From NCBI RefSeq assembly GCF_000002985.6, contig NC_003279.8, positions 4,960,001 through 5,024,000 on the forward strand: a stretch of DNA of 64,000 nt. Direction: 5' to 3'. The notes beneath the pieces are model-generated. The model was not told the origin of the DNA. It saw nothing but the letters and a program-made list of their open reading frames with translations, and searched no databases. Numbering within the stretch: the stretch's first letter is position 1; each line of letters opens with the position of its first letter. A program made the translations under genes and the position numbers. Positions 23,521 to 34,579 of this stretch are shown here, one piece after another. The DNA is from Caenorhabditis elegans. Taxonomy: Eukaryota > Nematoda > Chromadorea > Rhabditida > Rhabditidae.

Positions 23521-24137
23521 ACTTCTGCCAATGCAATTTCTCATTATCACCGATCTTCTTCTCTGCGATGATTTCCAATCGATCTCGCTGCGAACACTGA
23601 CAGTCAATTATTTTTTCAATCTACCACCTCTTCTATTTTATACAACGAACTACTCCACTAGCTGCTAGAAATTTGAATCTTGTGCATATCCACTCGGTTT
23701 GCCGCCTTTTCTCTTTCCTGTTAATCCGAACTTGTTTCATTTCTTTTCTGTTTCGTTTGTATCTTCGTATCCTTCTGCTCTTTCCTGCCTTATGTCCCTG
23801 TCTGTCATCATAATCTTGAATATGTTTGCTTGAATCAAACTATTTACCATCATTCTTCCTAATTATGTGAAATTTTGTGAATATCTACCGGTGCTCCTCG
23901 CAGTTCCTTTTCTTCTTCTTCTCTTTGTTTTATACAGCTAATAAATATTTTTAAATTGGGTGCAGAAACTTTTATTTCGTTAAAAATCTCCTTAAAAATA
24001 AAGTAACACAATTTTGAAGTTAGTCGAACAAAACAAACAAAGCTACTCGAGTTTGGCAAACAGTGAAAATAAAAGATCGAAATTTGAACATTGGCATTTT
24101 TCTATCCATTTTCATTTCAATCTACAAATTAATAATA
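23521..24137. other. snf-1 3' UTR and upstream of UPF0057 gene
   Basis: Pyrimidine-rich 3' UTR with AATAAA at about 23940-23945, then about 190 bp before the next ATG. No further feature is seen. Confidence 0.6.
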
Positions 24138-24725
24138 ATGAGCCAAAATATTCCTGAAACTGTGGAAAAAACTGACACCGATTTGCTGATTATGGCCTTG
24201 CTGCTTATTGTTTTTCCGGTGAGTAGTTCAATAAATAGATAACGAAACATTTTTAAAGATACGCTTCTGGGTCTCGTCAAGACTTAAAGATAATATATAG
24301 TATACTAAATCCGAAAAAATGTGTCGGTTCAACGAGCTTGTGTGCTCTAGTTTTTAGTTTTTCATAGTTAACAACCCGATTTTTTTTGAAACATCAATTG
24401 GTCCAATTGTAAATATTCCAGCCAAAAACTTTAAGTTAAAACTTTAATTATTTATCCCTAGACTTCCAAACACATTTCCCGATTTTCAACATTTCAGCCA
24501 CTTGGAGTTCTTCTAAAAAGCAATGGATTCACCCCTCCAGTCTTCATCTCATTTTTCCTCTACTTTCTATTCATACTTCCTTCCTATATTTTCTCAGTTT
24601 GGTATTGTTTTGTTCAACAACGAAAGGACAGTATACTCCCGCTTAGTTCCAATGATTTTCACAATAATTTAGCATTAAACAGTATTTCTGCAAGTGTCTC
24701 TCATAAGGATATCCAAGTTTATTGA
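24138..24725 (+). CDS. UPF0057/Pmp3-type small membrane protein
   Basis: Two exons (24138-24218 and 24498-24725) give 102 residues. Two hydrophobic segments are joined by the family hallmark: LLIMALLLIVFPPLGVLLKS, then a second helix PVFISFFLYFLFILPSYIFS followed by VWYCF. UPF0057/Pmp3 proteins (yeast Pmp3, plant RCI2) are tiny plasma-membrane proteins that affect membrane potential and salt tolerance. This one lacks the usual Cys-rich loop and adds a hydrophilic tail of about 35 residues. The splice falls exactly between the two prolines of the FPPLG motif. It lies about 620 bp after snf-1 and is convergent with paf-1. Too short for simple ORF detection, but the motif makes it convincing. 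Confidence 0.82.
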
Positions 24726-24818
24726 TGTTTTGAATAATAAGTTATTTCATGAAATTTTATTTACTTCATTGAAAATCTGACGTTCAGTGTTGATCGATTA
24801 ATAGCTCATTTCTGGAAC

Positions 24819-26616
24819 TCACACAATGAGTTTCACCCGACCGTAAATCTCATTAGTGATGAATGTAGTGTACTTTTCATCTTTCAACTTCTGAACACCA
24901 TCTTTCCCATCTTTCAAAAATGACAATGTGAGTTCAATTGCAGATTGCATACAGAGATATGGCTCAGTAGGTCCCTGAAAATAAAATACGCTATTTAATA
25001 ATCGAAAAATCAAGAGATTTATCTCTTAACTTTAAAAAAATTATTTGTAATCAAATTTAAATCACACTGGCTACACCTCCAATCCTCTCGCGGATTGGTG
25101 GGTTCTCGTCTAATTGAGTGGTCACATGAAATTTATGTCAGTTTTGAGTCGAAAAAATTTTACTCTCTAATTTCTAACTTTTTGATATGTATTTTAGTCT
25201 ATAACTTCTCAAATAAAAATCAATTACATGAACTCCGAACTGCTTGGCGAGCCAATTTGGAAAAACAAATGGGAAATCGGTAAAACTCTGATGAACAGCT
25301 CCACTTAAAGTCAAGAGAATGTTTCCTTCGTTATTTGGAAGAATTTTCCTCATAACTTCCAAATTCTCATTCCACTGCCAATCTCCAACATTTAGGAACA
25401 TTATCGGCTGTTTTGCCTGCTCCTGTTGATTTTGATCCAATGGATACATCCATCCATCCAATACAATTGCTTTTTGGAAATCCGAGGAAGAAGAGGCAAT
25501 GCTAGTTGCACCTCCAAAAGAGTGACCAATAATTGACGCAGTCGTCGTGAGAAGCTTATTCTTGAAAAATTCCAGATTTGCGTTGTTTCCAATGATAACT
25601 TTATCTTTAACGTTTCCAGAATCCAACTGCTCCAAGATTTTAACCGCCTTCGCACATTCTTCGGCCCGTTTCCCGACCTTAAAAATAAATTTACAGGGAA
25701 AATTAAAATTGAAAACTCACCTGTTCATTTCTTATCTTAAACTGATCCTTATCATTTCTGTCGACTAACTTGATTTTCATAGGTTTCTCAACAAGAGTCC
25801 CATTTTTTTCAACAAGTTTATAGGTCCAGCAAGCGGAAGAATCTCTGAAACGATTTCAGTGAAATCAATAGGCTACATTGAAGCGATCCATTAGAACTCG
25901 AAGAATCTTTTAACAGCATACCTATGCTCAACAGCAGCGACAACATATCCATGTGAAGCAAGAGATGTGCAATATGTTGAGTAGAATGTTCGAGAGCCGC
26001 CAAGACCGTGTGAAAACACTAAGACTGGCCATTTGTCACTTTTCGTGGATAGTTGTGCATTGTCAATACAATCCACTCTAAAATTTATCTTTTAAGTTGA
26101 ACATTGAATTTTATTTTACCTTTTGTCGCCGATGACTAACGATGAAATAAGATCCATTTGATGAGGGGAATGTCCCAGATATTCTCCTACACCATAGGCG
26201 TATTCTGGTCTAGGTATCCACACAGGGAGAGATGAGGGGCCAGTGATCTGCAAAATAACATGTAGTTTGACATAATGTTGTAGCTTTGAAGATATATCAA
26301 TCGGGCATTCTGAAGCCATCTTATTACTTCAGACTGGGTATAGGCTGCGCCCAAATTTAGCTGGCTAAGTCTTGAAAATCCTAGGTAATATTTTTGGGCC
26401 AATCTTGAGTAAGAAAATGGCGCCGAGAAATCACAAAAATTATTATAATAGAAGACATCGAATTTAACCAAAAACCTCAGAATCCGTTGGAAAGAACAAT
26501 CTCATGAAAAGTCCCGAGCCAGCTGCTTCCTCAATCATAAGATCCATGCATCCGACTTTAAATTGCCCAGGCATCTTACGAGTAAGTATTTGAGGTGATG
26601 AGAGGTATCCACCCAT
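24819..26616 (-). CDS. paf-1: Platelet-activating factor acetylhydrolase (group VII PLA2), PAF-1
   Basis: A multi-exon gene from ATG at 26616 to TGA at 24819, about 390 residues. It hydrolyses the sn-2 acetyl of PAF and oxidised phospholipids. The alpha/beta-hydrolase triad is visible: Ser in GHSFGGATS, Asp in [13 protein letters not shown] and His in [13 protein letters not shown]. Upstream is the oxyanion-region motif [13 protein letters not shown] and the family segment [20 protein letters not shown]. There is no signal peptide; the N-terminus MGGYLSSPQ fits an N-myristoylation consensus (MGxxxS), as in intracellular PAF-AH II. C. elegans has two such genes; the name is recalled from the position of W03G9.6. 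The 3' end is convergent with the UPF0057 gene. Confidence 0.95.
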
Positions 26617-26955
26617 GTTTTATCTGCAATTTTCAGTTTCTCTGTCAGTAGCGTGGCATCAACTTACAGTCAATTTTTAAGTTTCCTAGAGAAAATAAAT
26701 TTGAAACGTTTGATGAAAATATTGTGAAATAATTTGTATCCAAGACATTGGACGGAAGTTTAAATAATGCCTCACGGTTTAAAACAATGTTTTTTTCAAT
26801 AATTCTGACTGATTTTCTAAAATTTCTTTTAAAAAATAATTTTTGAGGCAATTCAAGTATTTTTTTTTCCATTTGAGAAACTAGTGAAAATGACAACTTT
26901 ATCACACAAAAATAGGCTGTTAAATGAAAATTATCCCAGTGGCATCTTATCGTAG
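26617..26955. other. Spacer between coiled-coil gene and paf-1
   Basis: AT-rich. It contains the 3' UTR of the coiled-coil gene and the paf-1 promoter (both genes on the minus strand). No motif stands out. Confidence 0.5.
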
Positions 26956-29397
26956 TCAATGATGTGCAGACTTCTTCTTTCCAGATTTGACAGGTTGCTC
27001 CAATGGAGGTGTTCCAATACTATCCCTCCTTTCCTTTCTATTTCTTCGATTTTTCTGCTGCCTCAACTTCAACTTCTCCTGTAATGCCATTGCTTGTTTC
27101 TCCCTCTGCAGATTATTCCGTCTTTCAAATTGTTTTCTCGTTTCATCATACTCATCCAACTTCTGCTTCACATCTCCAAATAATGCATCTTTCGAGGGCA
27201 GCGGAGCCAATTTGTTCAACGGTGTTACGATGTGCCCATCGGATTTTCCCAGGTCCAAAATTCCTTGAACATCCGCTTCCTTCAACTTCTCCACGTCTCG
27301 AAGAGCTTGTCGTTCCAGCTCTTTCAATTCTCGCTCCAGTTCATCATCTGCCACGTCATCATAATCAATTTTCATGTCGATATCAAGTTGTGCCTTGGCC
27401 TTAATATGAGTACAGTTTAGTTTTGTAATCCTTCAATTATTTTAAGCCAACACTTACCAATTTTTTCATCAAAGTAAGTCTCTCTTCTCTCAATGCCTTC
27501 TGTTTCTTAATCAACTCATTGTTTGCTTGATCCAAATCTTTTCGAATTGTATCATTTATCACTTTATCAAACCATTGAATCAAAGCGGCTACTTTTTGTT
27601 GAGTCTCTTGGAATACTTTTAGAGCCTGAAATAACTTCAATCACAAAGTTTTAACAATTTTCGTATTTTTCCTATTAGATATTCGTATTTTTTCAGTTGA
27701 TAATTTCTTGATAAAACTAACGAGAGCCGAGATGTAAGCTGTTAAAGTAAGGCAAGGAAATGCAAGTCTAATAGAAAAGATTAAAAAATCTACCTTTTTC
27801 ATTTCAGAATCATTATCCACATTGCGAAAAGCCTTGTTAACAGTATCTTCGAGGAGGGCAATCTCTTTTTCAGTTCCGTACGGAAAATCAACTTTGTTCA
27901 AGTACATTCGACAAGATTGAACGTTCTGCGCGGCTGCCACAAAGTTGTTCCGAGCTTCTGCAGCGGCGAAATAACGACCTCTTTCGTTTCTTAAAGTTAC
28001 AGGTGATTATTTTGGTAGGTGGCCTTGTGTGTGCACATTAAAACATACTCTTTCTCAATTTTCTGAACATCTTGCCATCGATTGATTCCAAAAGTGAGTT
28101 GAGTGAGAGCATGGACAAGTAGAACTCTTCCATTTGCCCATTTGAACATGGCAAGGGAAACTCGCTGCTGCCAATCTACCATATCATCCACCTAAAAGAG
28201 CAAATTAAAGGTGAGCAGCCAAGTATTCTTCAAAAAACCGAATTTCTTAATGAGACCTCTTGAAAATTTCACAACAATTTTTTTTAATTTTCAAGAAAAA
28301 GGCAGAATTTTTGAGAGAATCTGCGGCCCTGATGGACATATCACAAGTTAACTGTAAAGGGTAATTTTTATTTTTGTCAGGAATGAAGTCGATTTCCAAG
28401 CCAATGGAATTAAAACAAGACGGCTTACCTCTCCTTCCAGAACATTTTCCTTTTCCGAAGCATAATCTGTTCCAAATATCGCTTCCAACATCTTATCCTG
28501 CTCTTCATATAATGCATTTAAATTGTCTGTTTGTTGCTTATAAATTTCTTGAATTTTGACAGCATTATCATAGTTAACTCTTGCAATGTTCAACTCTTTC
28601 TGAACTGTTTCCTGTCGAACCATTGCATCCTCGTATTCAGCTTTTTCTTTTAAATATCTATCATCCCATTGTCCTTGTTGTTTCAAATAATCTCTAACGG
28701 AAGGTTGTTCAATATTTTTGAGATCTGTTTTCTCTCGTTCTCTAAAATTATTAACTTTTTCTTCGGAAGTTCCAGTGGAAATTCGATATAATCAATAATA
28801 AATAATAAATTCATACGTCTGTTTCTTCAACTCTTTCAAAACTGCCTCCAACTGTTCAACTGTATTCTTCAAATTGTCTGCATAAATTGTTTGCGACTCA
28901 AACTTCTTCAAAACATTCTTCCGTTCCAAGCGATTTATGGCTTTCTCAATGTTGATATAATCCTGGAACAAAACACATTTTCTCTCAAGTCTTTTTTAAG
29001 AACTTACCTGAACAACTCCCTCTGTCAATTTCAGCTTTCCACCTTTCGGAACGGCATCAGATTCATTCGACGGAGTCACTTTGGCATTTCGTTTTCCAGT
29101 TCCTTTTTGTTTTGGTGTTTCACCTTTTGCTTCATCGTCACGAGACTTTCTTTCCACTGGATCAGCCCATTTTTCAACTGGTCCCGGTTTTTCCTCAAAA
29201 TTTATATAGTTCTAAAAAGTCTCAAAAATTTCCTCAACAATTTCTAGTTGATATTCCAGGAAATTTTTCTTAAAGTTTTTCTTTCAAGTTTGTCATAAAA
29301 ATAAGTGTGAACAAGTGGAAGCAGTTCTAAAAATTTTAAAATTTACCTTCCGAATGTCCTCCACCGGATCCGATCGCTTGGATGGTGAAGAGCCCAT
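26956..29397 (-). CDS. Putatively N-myristoylated coiled-coil protein, unknown function
   Basis: Eight exons, roughly 560 residues, ATG at 29397. The N-terminus MGSSPSKRSDP matches the N-myristoylation consensus with a following basic patch, suggesting membrane anchoring. Next is a charged, disordered stretch (about 20-85), then nearly continuous helix/coiled coil: IEKAINRLERKNVLKKFESQ, QKELNIARVNYDNAVKIQEI, a more ordered central part (DWQQRVSLAMFKWANGRVLL, KWANGRVLLVHALTQLTFGI), then more coiled coil (DDELERELKELERQALRDVE). It ends in a Lys/Arg-rich tail. I do not recognise a named family. It lies about 300 bp downstream of dyf-1 on the same strand, so an operon is possible, but no acceptor-like AG immediately precedes its ATG. 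Confidence 0.85.
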
Positions 29398-29699
29398 AAT
29401 CAGCAAAAAAAAATAAAATACACCTTCAACTATTCAATTTGCTTGTTGTGTTCTTTTTGTGCATCTCCCAAAAAAGGTGGAGACATTCTCGGAGCCATGG
29501 AGATGTGCATGAAACCTAGGAGACGCCCAGCGACGGGCACATGAGGGTCCACAAGAAAAGGAAAAACTTTATGAATACGTCATAATACATATACATTTAT
29601 ATGAATGATATATACATTCGGATGTAAAGGAAATACTTTGCAGACATATTACATTTCTCACGAAAGTTCAATATTGGAGTGTTTAGGGGTGTTGAAAAA
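29398..29699. other. Short spacer between dyf-1 and coiled-coil gene
   Basis: About 300 bp holding the dyf-1 3' UTR and the upstream region of the coiled-coil gene. It has a G/C-richer patch (29480-29560). No clear SL2-type acceptor is seen. Confidence 0.45.
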
Positions 29700-32600
29700 T
29701 CAATCATTGAAAACCATTAACAAGGCCGCTTTGATCATCCTGGCTTCATATGTAACATTACATTTAACTTTTGATTCTCCAGCTTGCTCAAATAAGTCAT
29801 CTGGAACCGTGTAAATATTACGTCCAGGAACTTCACAGCTGGTTAGAAATTGAATAACTTCCATGACAACTGAATCTCTCATCACCAACAAATTCTTCGC
29901 CATGAGCTCAATAGCAGCCACTATACATCTTTTTGCGTAGTACCATGTATCGACTCCCAGCTTCTTCTCAGGCGGTTCTAGTGCCTTGACGACGCGGGAA
30001 ATTCCGAATTCAAAGTTACCCTGAAAGATGGAACAAATTAAAATATGAAAATGCACGCGTTTAACAAAATCCCCCCACCTTACTACAGTACAAACTTCCA
30101 ATAACCAAACTAATTATGGAATTATGGAAGAACTTCTCATTAGGCTTCATCATTAACGCAGCTTCCTCTTCATTTTCTACAGCTTTCAGAATAAGTTCAG
30201 CTTCATCGGTTTGATTCGTCATAATGTAGCAAACAACTAAGTTGGCAAGAATCATGGCAGGAACTTCCAAAATCTAAAATAAAAATTTTTAACTGAGATT
30301 TCCAAATAAGCTCTTACTCCATCGTCATATTTCTTATGAACAATTGGTTCATAAAATGCAGCAGCGTCTTTATATTTCTTTTCCTGCATGAAGATTGTGT
30401 GAGCCACATTCAATTTCCAAGTGTCATGCTCTTTACAGTAGTCCACGGAATTCCTTCAAAAAATGTCGCTAGGTAGGCAAAAAAAAGCCAACCTTTGTTA
30501 ATGGGGTTTTGTTAAAGCTTTAATTAAAGTTCAAAACATCCAAATATCATAATGAAACACTCTAAAAATTTTCAGCCAACGTTTTGATAGATTGCCAATT
30601 TTTCAACAAAAAGAAGACATTTTTGAGTAACTTACAGCAATGTCGTATTTTCGAGCCTAATTAATGTTTAGATTTGAAAAAAATGTTAAACAAAATTAAA
30701 AATAAAACTCGTATAAAATATTGTTTTTATCGGCCCATTTTTACAAGCCTTTTACCTGAAAAGCTTCTCAACTGCTTGATAATCTCTTTTGTCCCAATAG
30801 TATTTGGCGTAGGTCATCAGTACAGGAAGGTACATTTCCAGTGAATCATCGTAGGATTCAATAAGATTTCTCATTTCTAAAGAATCATCGCTGTCCGTAG
30901 TTTTCTGCTCCTTTTTTATTTGAATTTCAATTGCAGTTTTCCGGAGTCGATCGAGACATTCTTTTTCAAGTTTCTCTAACTTCTTCAAACTTTCTTCTGG
31001 GTTGGTTGGCATGTAGATCAGAGCTTCGAGAAGGTTGAATTGATACTTGAATATAGTTATATTAAATTAAACTATAACTACTGCAAACCTCATTAAGACA
31101 ATAAAAAGTGTGACTTGGATTTTCAGCAAGTACGTCTGCCGCTAAGCCGAAATAATCATTCTTGCAATAAAGAAACAAAAGATTTGCAAACGTTTCTTGT
31201 GGAAATGGATTGATACCGAGTAGAAATTGAAGCTTAGCCGAGCTGTCTCCAAAATCACTGTTTGCATTGCTAATTGCCTGAAATTTACAGATTTGGGGTT
31301 ATTAAAAATGTTTTTAGGGATTTTGGCTAAATGTACTGAAAATTCACCAATTAGAAGTATATTTATCTAGTTGCAACACTCTAAAAGGTGTTAGAATCTT
31401 CAATATTTTGGCACATTACCATATTTTTGAGAAATTTGAAATTTTTGCAAATAATTTTTTGGTCGACTACCAAACTTATAGCAAGTGAAAAGTAAGTAAT
31501 TGAAACCCTCTTTTTAACTGTAAATGATAAATTCCAAAATATTTTGACATGAGGGGATTTCACATAAACTTACCAAATTGTGCAATGTAATTGGATCGGC
31601 ATCGTGCTCATTTCTAGGTGGCATATCAGTTAGGCTCTCCTTGGCTGCTTTGACTAAAATTCTACGTTTTATTCAGAAAATTTCCCTGATTCTGCTTACA
31701 ATCTTTGGTTCTGTAGTAAATTGCGAATTTCAGGTTGAACGCCTCAATCAACGCCGACTCGTGGAGTTTTTGTGTGTTTTGTATAAAATTTACATCGATT
31801 CCCTCAGTTACCATTCCAATGTTGAATTCTGAAACTAGTTTTTATAGATACTACTAAAAATTGATTTGATCAACCTGGATGATCCTTGACACCTCGATTG
31901 ATAATTTCAGAGATTAACTTGAGAGCACTGTCATAATCACCACGACGGTAATGACAAAGTGCAATGGAGTAGGCAAGGCCAGACTGGAAATTGATTTTTT
32001 CAGAATTAGAATTATATTTGAAAATTTGGAAAAAACAGTTTCTCTCCTGCGTGTTTTTTTTCTAAATTTCAGGACACTCTGGGCATTTTAAAGCCAAATC
32101 TCCGTTTACTCAAAATTATGATAACTCGATTTTCTGAAAAACATACTCCGAAGGCCACTCAGCTTCTTCTCAGACAAGTCTTTCAATATCGATATCTCAA
32201 GTTCTACTCTACTGCCTACTTTATTCAAACACATCAATTTTGGCGCGCAAATTTTTCCTGTTGGAAACGTCAGTTTGTCTGTGTCTCTTATGCTGTCCGC
32301 ACTATCTTCTCACGGTTGGTTCTCAAAGGTCAGTACGTTCATCTTGTGGCAAGCTGAACCCAACTACATAGCTATTATCAAATAAGAGTTATTTTTCAAA
32401 TAATACTTTTTTAGTTTCGCGCACTGAAATTTTTTGAAAAATGCATTCTATTGGGTAATTTTGAACTTTAAGATATTAACTTTGAACTCTTATAGTTTTT
32501 TTAAATCATAGATCATATCTTTAAAAAAAGTTTCTACCTGATATCCCGAAAACTCTGTAGCCTCGTTGAACTTTTTCAATGCTTCTTCATAATTTCCTTC

Positions 32601-34579
32601 CTGAAAACAACCTTCTAACTCTTGCTCCTTAATTCTATTCATATTTACCTTATAATCAATACAAGCAGTATTTATTATGACTGCCGCATCGTTTTCCGGC
32701 AGTTGTTCAACCAGAATTCTGCAGTTCACAAGATCATCTTCCTGATATTTTATTGCGGCCTCCAGCTTGACACTTTCATTCAATAAATTTTCATCTTGAA
32801 TCTGAAATTGATATTGATCAGTTGAAAAAACCGGAAGACTTCATCGTTTTGGTCAGTCTTCAGAAATCTTATTGTCATCTCAGTGTATGGTAGGTAGGCA
32901 CATCTTCCTGCCTATGTGCCTATCTCATGCCTGAATCCCTACTTATCTGTAATTTTTTATGAAACCGCCGATTTGGTGTATTGACGTTTAAAAATACGCA
33001 TTTAAACTTTTTGGCCAAAAGTTCAACTTGAGATTGAAGAAAACAAATTTCCTATTTACAATAAACTAGTACAACTTTTGAAAAAGCTGAAATGTTTTTT
33101 TACTGAAATTTTATAAAATATTGAATTTTGGTTATCTCTATCCTATGTATGTTTATCTTTGGCATCTGTACCAAAACTCAAATTCAAGATTCATCTACCA
33201 AAATTCGAATTGATTTTCAAAATTCAATTTCAGTCTTCCTTCCCTTTTTTAAACGCTATATTCACAATTTCATTTGATTTTTTTGTGAAATTAAATTCCC
33301 ATCATTCACTGCAGTTGTCTTACCATAGAAACCACAGCTAACGCATCTGCTGGTCTAAACGCGTTGTACAGTGACTGAGCATGGTACAATTTATATTGAG
33401 AGTACTGTGGGAAGTTGTATGAAAGTTGAGAGTAACAGTCCGCTGCATTCATAAAGTCTTGAGTGTAATAGTAGCAATATGCCAAAAGTGATAGGGCAGC
33501 AAGGTTCTGAAAAGTAATTTCTTCTGTATTTCATAGAACGTTTATTTATATCTGTTTAAGTTTCCGTAACTCAAATTGTGTTGGGAAAAACTGAGAAGAA
33601 TAACAATAATCTTTTTGAGAAGATACTTGCTAAACTGAGAGCTCAGAGACAGAGAGAGACTGTTCAGAGATAAACTGAGAGATCAGAGACAGAGAGAGAG
33701 ACTGTTCCGAAATAGTCAAAATTCCCGTTTTTCGTCTCGAGCTCTTGTTATCTCTCGTATATTCATTGCCAACAGACTATATGGAACACTTTTATATACA
33801 TCTGGGTACTGTATTTGTTCTTAACAGCTGCCCTATGACGTCAGCAAATGGGTGGAGTAAGCGCGCTCTAGCGCACATTGAGAACAAGAAAACAAAACTG
33901 TGAGCCAAGCTCATTTGTTTTTTTGTTTTTAGAGCAAAAAACTAGTTTTCCGGGATTTTTTTGAAATTTTTATTGATTACTGTTAAAACTTTATCATTGA
34001 GAAACATATAATCAAATTGAAAAGTGTTTTTTAGATTTATTTTCGCACTGAACTTCCACACAAAGTCTTCAAAGAAACAAATTATTCTGAAGCATAATTT
34101 TCCCTTTCCAAAACGTTTTTTAAAGTTTTCTAATTATCTAAAGTATTGTTCAATTTATTTACTGAACGTTTTATCGTTCATTGACACGTGCACCGAATCA
34201 ATACGCTGTCCATCCGTTTCTGTCACCCACCTTCGGGTTTCTTTCGTGTTGATACTGAAGAATTCGTATCGCATCATTGAATTTATGTTCATGAATCTGA
34301 ATTAGATGATAACTGTGACAATTTAACGAAAAGTAAACGTTTTTCGTTAAGTTTTTATGTTCTTGATCGATTTTTCTATTTCAATTAGAAAAAAGGCACT
34401 TAAATTTAGTGAAATGGAATTTTCTTTTAAAAATTTTGCACATTCGGAATAACCGTCAGCTACAGTAACATCCAGTACTTCAAATGTTTACACAATTTGA
34501 TTACATTTTGTCTAAAACTCACCAAAGTGTAAATTGTACTTGTAAACTCTCCTTCTTTAATATTCAGCATCGCATTCAT
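29700..34579 (-). CDS. dyf-1: Intraflagellar transport IFT70/TTC30 homologue, DYF-1
   Basis: At least ten exons run from ATG at 34579 to a stop at 29700. The start MNAMLNIKEGEFTSTIYTL matches the IFT70/TTC30 N-terminus, and TPR helices follow throughout: FNDAIRILQYQHERNPK, LAYCYYYTQDFMNAADCYSQ, ALKKFNEATEFSGYQ, SIALCHYRRGDYDSALKLI, AADVLAENPSHTFYCLNEYQ. The C-terminal part carries a long Lys/Glu helix (SLKKLEKLEKECLDRLRK). IFT70 is an IFT-B core protein that wraps IFT52. In C. elegans DYF-1 is needed for OSM-3 kinesin function in distal sensory cilia. One intron of 48 bp lies inside the EGNYEEAL repeat. An X-box about 95 bp upstream explains ciliated-neuron expression. The gene name is recalled. 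Confidence 0.95.
33631..33710 (-). repeat. Two-copy 40-bp tandem repeat in dyf-1 intron
   Basis: Two adjacent copies of a purine-rich unit beginning TAAACTGAGAG and containing CAGAGACAGAGAGAGACTGT, differing at only a few bases. Confidence 0.85.

Noticed and set aside
32118-32357. 79-residue + strand ORF in a dyf-1 intron, slightly GC-richer than surroundings
   Set aside because: Considered as a nested gene or snoRNA, but I found no C/D or H/ACA box arrangement, domain or splicing that holds up.
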